A DNA stretch of 42,100 nt, taken from NCBI RefSeq assembly GCF_002104995.1, contig NW_024468324.1, forward strand, positions 1 through 42,100, given 5' to 3'. The stretch's first letter is position 1; the number at the start of each line of letters is the position of its first letter. The notes below the pieces were generated by a model that searched no databases, had not been told where the DNA came from, and saw only the letters and a program-made list of their open reading frames with translations. The stretch comes from Linderina pennispora (Eukaryota; Kickxellomycota; Kickxellomycetes; Kickxellales; Kickxellaceae). Made by a program: the position numbers and the translations under genes. Positions 20,970 to 30,109 of this stretch are shown here, piece by piece.

Positions 20970-23900
20970 ACTTTTAGCACATTGCTGGTAATGTGCTTAT
21001 TGGCAATACAGCACATGGCTTTAGGAGTACCGATTTATTATAGTCACTTTTCAAAATCCAGCCATCACCTTTATATGGAATCCTGTGAACGCTCTTTAGA
21101 TGCGTCCTATGGCGATTGTATCTGGTAAACAGCATCTTACAGATGGGACAAAATAGTACAAGGTCGTGTCGTACCTTTTAGGGTGATGAACTCCTTGGAA
21201 TCCCAAGCATTATTTTGGAAAAGCAGATATCGAGAGCAAAGAAGTAAGTGAGAGCAAGGGAAAGGCAGTCAACAGACACTTGCAGGCAGCACTGCGTTTT
21301 ATATCTGCCAGCTAATACCGCTATTTTGTTTAGATAGCCATCTAGAACCAGCCATTAGGTATTGCCAACCAAATTCGTGATTGGGTGGGGTTTCTATATT
21401 GACTGTGGAATGGCACATTGCAGGGCAAATAATTTGGACATTCGGAAACAGTCATTGTGAAACTGCCCTCTATAAGTGCTGCGATATATATCAGCCCCAT
21501 TGATGTACACAATCTTGGTCTGGCTTTGAATCGGTTAGTATATATTACTCTAGTTGTCAGCTCTCCTCCAAATTCCAAGTCGCATAAAGGGAAAAGTAGG
21601 ACGAGAATGCTGACGTCCTGAATTTAAGCTCTAAGAACGCTATTCACCAGATAGCATGATAGTTTGTGCTGTCCAAGTTGTATCAAGGCTGCTAATAGGG
21701 CAAAATATCACAATTTTGTATTCGACATGGAGGTTAAAAAAAAATCAATTTTACATACATTATTGAAGCATGTGCCTCCTGCGATTCCGAATCAGCAACT
21801 GATAATCTGCCATGCCATACCATTCTTGTCAGCAGAACCCATGGGTATTTTTTCGGTGCCTACTGAGGTCCAAGTACGTGTAAAACGGCTCATTGCACTG
21901 CCAACACATGTGGTTAAATTCGAAATCCCAATTGAAGACGAGCATACTACGTGCTTTTCTGCGCATTGCTGAATCAAATGGTGAAGCACCTTAGTTTGAT
22001 AGCTGATAAGAGGAGAGAAGCGACGCTTGACGGTTCTCTGCCCAATCTACTACTAGTTTTATACCCTCTTTGACACGTAATGACGAAACCAGATTGCGAT
22101 CAACCCTTCAGGAAATATACAGATGGAGGCGCCAACAAGCAAAAGTCGGTTTTATCTTCTAGGGCCACCGGTGTTGTATCACCAATACTACTTTGTGGTG
22201 CTATCATTATGCAGGTCTGAATATGGAAATGAGATTTTGATAAATACTGAAGACCGATGAAAACTGGCTGCCTTGGTGTCGAGTGATCGCACCAGGTTTT
22301 ATAAAAGCCTATACACACCGTAAAAGCTTGGTGGGTGGCTGCGATGAGCCAAAATCATGACGCCAGAGCCATGGCGAAGAGGGGCGAGTCTGATGGCTAC
22401 CGATAAGAAATAACAGTCTGGAAGGCTGTAGAGTACTTGGTATCTGGTCGCAGGGTAATTCTGGTTCCTTTCAGCAAGTAAAATAAGTATATTGGTAGCA
22501 GATATGGCCAAGAGGAACTAGCGAATAGGTGCTTTTGTTTCGTTTTTCACTCTGGCTTCGGTTTTAGCTGAAGCCAGGACCAGATTCCAATGTTTTTTTG
22601 ACTTGAATGGTTCTGCGGTAGTCTCTAAGCTTTTTGAGACAAGCACTGCAAATAGAGGTTTGAGTGCATGAACATTTTTGTGTTTTGGTATTATTCTGTA
22701 GGCTCATTTAGGCTTATTCGCTATTTTGTGGTGGTGCGTAGTATATATTCAAGGGTGAAACGAAATCAAACGGGATTAGATATAGGAGCCAGCTCTGGAT
22801 TGATGGTGCGAGATTCGCTATTTGTACGTGTGTAGAATGAGACTAAGCACCGAGTTTCGACTCCTTGTACTGTATTGTGAGCATCACGAATGGCTGACAT
22901 GCTATTATGTAGTAGATATAGAGTTAAGTCTATTGTTTTCTGGATCATAAGAATGGCTATAATAGCGACTTCGCACCTATGCTACATTCTGCCATCATGT
23001 AACAATACATTACAGATCTTGCTAAGAATTACATGAATGATACATGTAATCAATATACTTATGAAATACCCTATTACAAAAATAGTACATACGTGCTCTA
23101 CCGGTATTGTTTTGCGGCAACATGCCAATTGTTTAATAATTACTTTAACTGTAAAGAGGGGAGAATAGTAGCGACTTGACTTTTGCTTCAAGTCTGTCTG
23201 CTATATTTATATTCGCCGCCTCATTTATCCGCAAGCCACTGCCCAGTATATCACGGTGTGATCCGTCTTGATGGCAGAGTAGATACACATCAGTTGCCAA
23301 CAATTGATGCAGCTGTGATGTTGCTACCCGCGAGGGGTGTGCTGGTGACAAGCGGGTCTCAGCACAACCACTGGACGGTGCTATAAATATGGATATCCAG
23401 ATCGGCCTTCATAGTGTGGTTCCAAATTCATAGTTTCAGTAACCCATGGATCAAAATCCTTAGGCCACAATGGCCATTCATACTATTTCAGGCGACTAGC
23501 GCCACTATTTAGACGGGCACACGCCCCTTCACCTGATAATTCTTTCTCCCTTCCTTCCTTCATTCATATAGCATACTTCATATATTCAATATACGTCGTG
23601 GAAAGGTGCTTGGAGAGTAAACGTATTTCAGACGGTTGCAGGAGGTTGTTTATCCAAGCTTATCGTACCCGAGGCATCACACATAGGATCCATGCTCAGT
23701 TGTGACCCTCATTCCTGATCAGTACATTTTCACATGCTTCCGTATTCTTGCATGCTAACTGCTTTCGTTGATGACAGATGACGTTCACTATTGCTGCTCA
23801 ATAAAAATATTGCAAAAATCGCCACATCTATGAGACTCATGCCTGCTGGCAGGTTGCAGTGCTGTTGAACGCCAACCTTTGCAGGTTCCTCAGAACGTAA

Positions 23901-25097
23901 CAGCGGCAATGGCTGAGGTATTGAGGAGGAAAGAATGCTATCAAGTTTTGGGGTGGTTGGTTGTGAGCACTAGAGCCTCCCTATACAGACATGCTACTGC
24001 TGTGTGCTTTTGCTCCAAAATTCTCATTACAACACAGTATCAACATGTGCAGTAAATAAGCTACCCAACCGACTGAAATGATGTAGATATTCACACCTGT
24101 TGACGTGTTGTTCTGGCGCTACTTCGCCGTGTCCATACCGATTTGCAGTCCGGTCTATGTGCGCACTGGTAGTTGGGGCTGACTGCTGTGCGACCACGCC
24201 ATTGCCCTTCACATGATGGCAAAAGACATAAACATGCGGATTTGCGACCATGCAATGGTGCAATTTCATGGCGGCGGCGAATGGGATGCAGTACACGCTT
24301 TTAGTGGCACCACTGTCACCTGCGGATAAGTATGTATATATTCGAGGGTGATCCACAGCAGCTGCATGCAATCCAGGTCGTGCATGTGTGGAGTCCTATT
24401 TTTGTCCGCCCCAACAGTGCATGTTTTCAGCACGACGAAACTGGTCAGCCAAGGGGGGCAATCCCGGGTGTGCCGATGCAAATCTTGGCTAGTCGCCTGT
24501 GCCGCTTGGAGCTGTTCAGCCAGTCAGCAGTGGTAGCGGGACTGAGGGCGCAAAAAGCGAATGGGGCGAAGCATATTCAGAAACAACCTAGAAAAGCTAC
24601 GGTGAACAATACCGCAAACTTGATACGCTTCAAGGGGCCAGTGTTGTTGACACCACATTGCTTGGTGCGCAGGCAATAACAATGGGAGGAGAAAATAGCG
24701 CAAAAAAGAGAAGAAACAACGCATATCGGCCTTTTTACAGACCCTTTCCGCATGGCAGTGAGCAATAATTGGCGGGTGCCCCCTGCCGCGAGATCGCCTT
24801 CTCCGCTGGGCAAATCATGCAAGTCTTGATGTCCATTGGCAGGAGACATGGCTTTTTTATGCGCTCTCAGAGCAATACCCTATCTTTTTCATTGACATAC
24901 ATGACTTTGACACTGGCCATGGTGTACTCTTATACGTGTACGTGTACGTGTACGTGTAAGTGTACGCGTACAAGGCCACATCGCACACCTTTGGTACCGG
25001 CCACCATTGTCTGCACTTAAGCAACAAGCGGGCGCCACTGCCAGTTAGCCGCCATCAAATCGTCATTCTGCATCTCTCGGACAAACACTGATAAACA
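20970..25097. other. Gene-poor 4-kb stretch
   Basis: AT-richer sequence with many short open frames and none that looks coding. The best small ones are an 81-codon frame from ATG 21727 and a 115-codon frame at 24332-24679, but neither shows a domain or a codon pattern I trust. A short hairpin with an 8-bp stem (CTGGCTTC and its complement) is at about 22551-22576. A TATAAATAT sequence at 23385 is followed only by a five-codon frame. I found no terminal repeats, reverse transcriptase or transposase. It may hold decayed elements or non-coding RNA that I cannot see by eye. Confidence 0.5.
24933..24971 (+). repeat. TACGTG microsatellite
   Basis: The 6-base unit TACGTG/TGTACG is repeated about five to six times with small changes (last copies GTAAGTGTACGCGTAC). 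It lies 130 bp upstream of the CAP pseudogene. Confidence 0.8.
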
Positions 25098-25551
25098 ATG
25101 GTCTGCATTCGCACTATCAGCTCTGGATTCATTGCATTCTTGTCGCTTGTCACCGCTGCGTCTGTCTTGGACGCATGCTGGAGAACTGAAGTGCTGGCCA
25201 TGATTAGCTGCGTGCCCGGGTCCAACGGTGTTGGCCCGCTGGTACTCGGCGACCGCATGAGCGAAATTGCAGAGCCATTCAGACTACCAGGCCAAGGTGA
25301 AAAAGCCGACGCACAAAGGGGAGGACGGACAATGCAGTACCCAGCGCTGCACATCAGCGGGTATCAAGTAGACAAGTGCTGGCGAAAGCATCGCATGAAG
25401 CACACCCACTGTTAATGACGCCGTTACAGCGTGGATACATAGTCCCGGGCACTTCAAAACGGTGATCGGCGACTTTGATATTGTTGGTTTCGGCGTGCAT
25501 TTCCCTTACTGGACAATGGACGTTGCAAAGACCGCATCAAAAGCAGTGTGA
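25098..25551 (+). pseudogene. CAP/PR-1 (SCP) superfamily pseudogene
   Basis: A third CAP copy, preceding two intact ones. From the ATG at 25098 it has a signal-like N-terminus and WRTEVLAMISCVPGSNGVGP, which lines up with WHNEMLKQVNAVRAKNGKGP of the next gene. After MSEI (about 25268) the frame is lost through a net two-base deletion. In the new frame SHSDYQ, CSTQRCTSAGI and later WIHSPGHFKTVIGDFDIVGF match the CAP motifs. This second part carries two stops, TAG (25369) and TGA (25396), both at places where the intact copy has Trp (167 and 176). With a frameshift and two stops no full protein is possible. Confidence 0.85.
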
Positions 25552-25763
25552 ACTGGTTGCATGGTCCAGCGTATTTGGCCGAGGGGGGCCGTGTGTGGAC
25601 CAGCTAAATTTGGGAACAATGCTTTTCTTTTTGCGCGCAGATCGCTCTACACATTTACTTCCCTGCCTTCCGGCGCAAAGCTGATAGGCGCTCTTTGGGA
25701 CCTATAGTGTGGAAAAAACCGTAGCCCGATTCCTGTGATTTATTCAATGGCCACCCAGTCTCG

Positions 25764-25772
25764 TATAAATAG
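25764..25772 (+). promoter_or_regulatory. TATA box of the first intact CAP gene
   Basis: TATAAATAG, about 200 bp before the ATG at 25965, leaving a leader rich in C and T. Confidence 0.55.
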
Positions 25773-25964
25773 TCTGGCAGAAGTCTCGCAAAATGCAGCA
25801 GGGAACCTTAGTTTTCTTCATAAGCTCAAGTCCATTAACAACCTCTTCCTTCACCTGCTCCCTCTTTTGCACACCCGTTGATCGGCGTTGCCAAACAGCT
25901 CACTCCCTACACATTCCGCCTTACCGCTTACTGCGCAGACACGACTTGCTCCCCCTACGTAACC

Positions 25965-26630
25965 ATGGTTAGCTTTGCATCGACTCTCGTTCTTGCCTCG
26001 ACCCTCCTGTGCTCCCTGGTCAGCACCGCGCCTATCGCTGCCGTTGACGGCCTCGCTCTGCGCAACTACCAGGAGTACAACACGGCCCGCTACCACCCTG
26101 CTCCCGTGACTGTGACTAAGTATGTCACCGTCGACAACTGTGCCCCCACCGCCTACCAGACCTCGCCTGCCCCCGCGACTAGCATCTACGCAACCTCGCC
26201 TGCCGCCCCGTCCCCTGTCTACACTGACAGCGGTGACTCCAGCTCTCCCTCGACCTCGTTCTCCAGCAGCGGCTGGCACAACGAGATGCTCAAGCAGGTC
26301 AACGCTGTGCGTGCCAAGAACGGCAAGGGACCGCTTGCGATTGACGAGAGACTGAACACCATGGCGCAGAAGCACTCGGACTACCAGAACTCGGTCAGCC
26401 AGATGACTCACGACGACTCGGCTGGATCCCTGGGCCAGCGCTGCAGTACTGTTGGCATCACCTGGACTGGCGTCGCTGAGAACGTTGCCTGGAACTACCC
26501 GGACGTCACTGCTGTCATGAACGGATGGATCAACAGCCCGGGCCACTTCAGGAACCTCATTGGCGACTATACCCTGGTTGGTTTCGGATACAACAATGGT
26601 TATGCTACGCAGGACTTTGCCTGCACATAA
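25965..26630 (+). CDS. Secreted CAP (SCP/PR-1/Pry-like) protein
   Basis: A 221-aa secreted protein. Residues 1-21 form a signal peptide (cleavage near STA/PIAA). Residues about 25-103 are a Ser/Thr/Pro/Tyr-rich linker with one Cys, and 104-221 are the CAP domain. The putative metal/active-site residues are present: His137 (KHSDYQ), His149, Glu172 (AENVAW) and His194 (SPGHFRN). The motif GHFRNLIGDYTLVGFGY is the CAP signature. Fungal relatives (yeast Pry proteins) bind sterols and fatty acids outside the cell; others occur in host-associated secretomes. The ATG at 25965 (ACCATGG context) is used because upstream in-frame sequence has only a TTG and would hide the signal peptide. It forms a tandem group with the pseudogene before it and the CAP gene after it. 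Confidence 0.92.
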   Translation: MVSFASTLVLASTLLCSLVSTAPIAAVDGLALRNYQEYNTARYHPAPVTVTKYVTVDNCAPTAYQTSPAPATSIYATSPAAPSPVYTDSGDSSSPSTSFSSSGWHNEMLKQVNAVRAKNGKGPLAIDERLNTMAQKHSDYQNSVSQMTHDDSAGSLGQRCSTVGITWTGVAENVAWNYPDVTAVMNGWINSPGHFRNLIGDYTLVGFGYNNGYATQDFACT

Positions 26631-26996
26631 GCCATGCTGGTCATGTTTTATGATGGCACCGCTCCTCTTTAAATATGCACAAACCATTTGATCATGATAA
26701 ATATAGCTTTTTGCCCAATGTCCGTAAATGCGCCATCAACGTGGTGCGAGAATGACCAAACCTCTTGAAGAAACATGAAGAAACTAGCAAGCGCCGGCGC
26801 CGCTCACCGGCTCATAACAAACAGATCTGGCTACTGCATGTCATGGCTTACATAGTGGCATCCCAAATGAGCCCCCACATTCTCCAGGACCTGCACCGCT
26901 GCATTCTCTGTAGACGGGCTAGTTTTTTCATCTGCATCGTCCGGATGGCCGTAGTTGTTTTTCCCATCTGTATTTGTTTCGTTGTTAAAATAAACC
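26631..26996. other. Intergenic region between two CAP genes
   Basis: This holds the 3' end of the first CAP gene (AT-rich, with ATAAATATAG at 26697) and the promoter of the second. No other gene seen. Confidence 0.5.
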
Positions 26997-27491
26997 ATGC
27001 GTCAACTACTCATATTACTATCGCTTGTGCTCAGTCTATCGGCCTTTGCGGTGGCAGCACCAATCCAGATCATCCAGATCGTGCATAACCTTGCCAGCCT
27101 ACGCCCTCTAAGGCCGGCCAACGCGCTCCCGGACGACTGGCGTAGCCATATGCTTGCCCTTGTTAACGCCGAGCGCGCAAGGTTTGGCAAGAGCCCGCTT
27201 CAGCTCGATTCCCGCCTCAACGCGGCTGCCCAAGAGCATTCAAACTACCAGTACAATATTCGCCAGGTGACACACTATGATTCCAGCGGGCCGCTTCTTC
27301 TGCGTATCGCCAGACATATTCCTGGAATGTTCAGCGCTGCAGAGAATGTAGCCTATGGATATTCTGACGTGCAACGAGCAGTCGATGGGTGGATCAGAAG
27401 CGACGGCCACCACATCAACATACTGGGTGACTATAAGAAAGTCGGATTCGGCGAGGCCAACAGGTACTGGACGCAGATGTTTTCGAAATAA
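26997..27491 (+). CDS. Secreted CAP (SCP/PR-1/Pry-like) protein, short form
   Basis: 164 aa: signal peptide (about 1-20, LLILLSLVLSLSAFAVA) followed after a short spacer by a CAP domain (about 46-164). Key residues are His81 (QEHSNYQ), His93 (THYDSSG), Glu116 (AENVAYGY) and the His138/139 pair (SDGHHINILGDYKKVGFG). Unlike its neighbour it has no long Ser/Thr/Pro linker and no Cys in the mature protein. The segment after THYDSSG (PLLLRIARHIPGMF) differs strongly from the neighbour, which has a Cys-containing loop there. It is diverged from the upstream copy, so the duplication is not recent. Likely role as for other CAP proteins: lipid or small-ligand binding outside the cell. Confidence 0.9.
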   Translation: MRQLLILLSLVLSLSAFAVAAPIQIIQIVHNLASLRPLRPANALPDDWRSHMLALVNAERARFGKSPLQLDSRLNAAAQEHSNYQYNIRQVTHYDSSGPLLLRIARHIPGMFSAAENVAYGYSDVQRAVDGWIRSDGHHINILGDYKKVGFGEANRYWTQMFSK

Positions 27492-28028
27492 CATTTCTGC
27501 ACAACGGTGCTGGCCATCCAAATAAATCAATAAGCAATATATCCACATTGCTGCACTTGTCTTGGCAGTGTAGTGGGGCTGATAGCTGTATACCAGTTGA
27601 CAGTGCGATTGTTGATCCGCCCTAAGAAAACGAGGTTTGCCAAGAAATTCTAAAGATATCCCAGGAATAAACCCCGGGATTTTCGAGGAGTCCTCAAGGC
27701 TAATCGCTGCCTACTACTATCTCGACAGTGCTGTTTTTCTTTGCCCACTTGCAGCTGGGAGTTTCCGAGGACTAGGAGGTAAGAGCCATGAGATCCCCCA
27801 CGTTGCGAGCTTGCGTGTGTTGGTCTAGACCACGGGCTGTTTTTACAAAGGCAGTTTCCACAAAGGCATGCACTAGGTTGTGGACAATCCCTGCAACAAA
27901 AATAGCTTGGTAGACCATCTTCTCGAGATCGCGAGGTTGGCGATTAACAAATGTAAATGGTTGACCATACATGAGGACAATGACGTCCAGCGTTCTTGGC
28001 AAGAGGTCGTTTGAATACAGATGGTCAG
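27492..28028. other. Intergenic region, promoter side of the AA9 gene
   Basis: About 540 bp with no convincing gene. An AATAAAT at 27520 may end the CAP transcript. The right end leads to the TATA box of the AA9 gene. Confidence 0.5.
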
Positions 28029-28036
28029 TATAAAAG
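28029..28036 (+). promoter_or_regulatory. TATA box of the AA9 gene
   Basis: TATAAAAG, 88 bp before the ATG at 28117. Confidence 0.6.
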
Positions 28037-28116
28037 GATAAGCCGAATCTTACTGGTACTTTCTTCACTACACCACAGCACCAATTCCATCTTGCATATC
28101 AATCACATCACCAGCC

Positions 28117-29016
28117 ATGAAGATCTCATTTGTCTCGGTAGTTACAACTCTGGTCACTGTAGCCCAGGCCCATACCTATCTCAGCCATCTGACTATTGCC
28201 GGTACCAGACACCCGGAGGGAGAGTGTCTTGAGCCCTACCCCAAGCTACGCAATCGTCCAGTCCTGTTCGTTGACTCGCCTGAACTGACTTGCGGTCTGA
28301 ACCGGACCAAGAGCGCCTCTGTCAAATCGTGCCCTGTCCAGGCGGGTACTGATGTGATTGCCGAGTGGCATCACAACAACGATTCGCCTTCAGACGATGT
28401 GATTTCAGCCTCTCACAAAGGCCCTTGCATCTTCTACATGGCGCCAGCCGCGTCAGACGGCAAAGGCGACGTGTGGTTCAAGATTTTTGAGGATGGCTAC
28501 GATCCGAGCACCAAGACCTGGTGCATCAACAAGCTTCGTGACAACAAGGGCAAGATTGCTGTCAAGATTCCCCCAAGCCTGAAGCCCGGGGACTACCTTC
28601 TGCGCGGTGAGGTCATCGCCCTGCATAATGCCGACGCTATCCACACGGAAAACCCGAAACGGGGAGCACAGTTCTATGTCCACTGTGGTCATATCACTGT
28701 CACTGGTGGCGGATCTGAGGTTCCCAAGGGGTATGCGATCCCTGGCGTCTACAAGTACACTGATCCGGGAGTCCACTTCAACGTCCACAAGCCCTTCTCC
28801 GAGTACGTGATTCCAGGTCCGCCTGTTTGCGCTGGTGGAACCTCGAACTCTAAGGGGACTACTGGCCAGACCAAGCCCTCAAAGTCTCAGGCGTCGTCCA
28901 CGCCCAAGAGCACCTCCTATGCCACATCTAGCGCCCCGGCCAAGATTAGCGAGGCTAAGACAAAGACTAGGACCAAGACCAAGCACCCAAAGACACGTAG
29001 TCCCTCATCATACTAG
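28117..29016 (+). CDS. AA9 lytic polysaccharide monooxygenase (secreted copper enzyme)
   Basis: 299 aa. An 18-residue signal peptide ends in VAQA, so the mature protein starts with His19, as the copper histidine brace needs. The second copper ligand is His100 (SASHKGPC), the axial Tyr is Tyr187, and the second-sphere residues are His170 (ALHNAD) and Gln185 (GAQFY). AA9 landmarks follow: GDYLLRGEVIALH, HITVTGGGSEVP, and YTDPGVHFNVH before PGPPVC. Cysteines are at 37, 59, 72, 104, 136, 190 and 238. After residue 240 is a tail of Ser, Thr and Lys (TKTRTKTKHPKTRS) without a cellulose-binding domain. AA9 enzymes cut cellulose or related beta-glucans oxidatively. One frame, no intron. It stands next to two other secreted proteins. 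Confidence 0.93.
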   Translation: MKISFVSVVTTLVTVAQAHTYLSHLTIAGTRHPEGECLEPYPKLRNRPVLFVDSPELTCGLNRTKSASVKSCPVQAGTDVIAEWHHNNDSPSDDVISASHKGPCIFYMAPAASDGKGDVWFKIFEDGYDPSTKTWCINKLRDNKGKIAVKIPPSLKPGDYLLRGEVIALHNADAIHTENPKRGAQFYVHCGHITVTGGGSEVPKGYAIPGVYKYTDPGVHFNVHKPFSEYVIPGPPVCAGGTSNSKGTTGQTKPSKSQASSTPKSTSYATSSAPAKISEAKTKTRTKTKHPKTRSPSSY

Positions 29017-29404
29017 ACTGTGTAGATGTGGCAGTGGAAAACAAGCAATTTACCGTTGGTGCCCAGTTTCTGTATTAAGCTCATATATCGCTGTTAACTT
29101 GAATGTGACCAAGTATACTGCAGAAAGACCAACTGAACGTTACGTGTTTTGCATGTCTCGTGAAAAAGAGGTATAGGCGAAACGCAAATACGGGTCTGAC
29201 TCTGTGCTATTGCAGTGTACAGGACACTGTTTACCGATAGCTCCGCTCACTGGGTTGTGAATATGCGGTGATGGTAACACAAAATACCGGGTCGTTCTGC
29301 GAGTGTAGGGTGCTTTCGTCACCTTGTTTCATGTTTGAGGACACGCGCTGCTGGCGACACGGTTCAGATTCTAGACCTCTGTAGAATAAATAGCCTTGGG
29401 AAAG

Positions 29405-29411
29405 TATAAAA
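29405..29411 (+). promoter_or_regulatory. TATA box of the 97-aa repeat-protein gene
   Basis: TATAAAA, 142 bp before the ATG at 29547. Confidence 0.5.
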
Positions 29412-29546
29412 TGCCCTGGCTTTTCTACCTACTTGAGCTCGTCACTCTAATTCAGAATATCCACCATTTTCACACCAAACTCCTCGCTTCTAACAAACCG
29501 TTTTTCTGCACCTACAGCGAACAGATATCTACAAGTTTCGGTAACC

Positions 29547-29840
29547 ATGTCTGACAGCAACAAGAACACCAACGTCGCTAACCGAGTGACCGAGGAAATC
29601 AACTCTGGAATTGACCAGTTCTTCGATGCACGCATCACCAATCGAGCGGATAATGAGATTCGTGCTGCCATTGACGATTTTGAACGCAAACAGGCTGCCA
29701 ACAGGACCCACAAGGCAACCAACACCGGAAGTGACAAATTTATGTCTCAGAATATCGCTGGCAAGGCCGACCGCGAGATCAACGCGGCCATGGACTCGGC
29801 TGGCAGTAAGAGGTCGGGCCGCCAGCGCCACATGCACTAG
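29547..29840 (+). CDS. Small charged protein with three internal repeats, unknown function
   Basis: 97 aa from ATG 29547 (ACCATGTCT context), after a TATAAAA box. The protein is hydrophilic with many Asn, Asp, Arg and Ala and no Cys, Trp or signal peptide. I see three imperfect repeats: VANRVTEEINSGIDQFF, ITNRADNEIRAAIDDFE and IAGKADREINAAMDSAG. Each should form an amphipathic helix. Between repeats 2 and 3 stands a polar linker, and the tail is basic (SKRSGRQRHMH). The strong TATA box and start context suggest good expression. I do not know the family; a stress-type or nucleic-acid-associated protein is possible but unproven. Confidence 0.65.
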   Translation: MSDSNKNTNVANRVTEEINSGIDQFFDARITNRADNEIRAAIDDFERKQAANRTHKATNTGSDKFMSQNIAGKADREINAAMDSAGSKRSGRQRHMH

Positions 29841-30109
29841 ACATGCACTGACCATCCTCAGTCTTGAGAGGGCGTATTTAGATTGCCAAATACTTCAAGA
29901 ATAAAAATCCAAAAAAAAAAAGGACTACGGGCGGAGCTAGCATACATATCGTCAATTTCTGCGCGGTGGTATGCTGCTGCGCCCGGTGAATCCCGTTCCG
30001 CTGGCCAAAATCCCACCATGTAACGCACTGCAAGGCGTCTGCATGTAGTGGCCTGGTCATAATCTATCAGGGTATTTATGTTGAGATTCGGGAAAGGTAT
30101 AGAGCAGAC
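29841..30109. other. Convergent 3' region
   Basis: Between the ends of the 97-aa gene and the ABC transporter gene. It has AATAAA at 29899 followed by a run of 11 A. No gene seen. Confidence 0.5.

Noticed and set aside
21727-21972. 81-codon frame with an ATG in the gene-poor stretch
   Set aside because: No domain, no TATA box, atypical codon use; likely chance.
22850-22866. Second B-box-like sequence (GTTTCGACTCC)
   Set aside because: No pairing stem around it and no cloverleaf.
24332-24679. Possible additional CAP fragment (segment with LRAQKANGAKH)
   Set aside because: Only a few residues recall the CAP start; the other motifs are missing.
25098-25551. Reassigned stop codons (TAG/TGA read as Trp) to explain the CAP copy
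   Set aside because: Other genes use TAG and TGA as normal stops and TGG for Trp, and the copy also has a frameshift.
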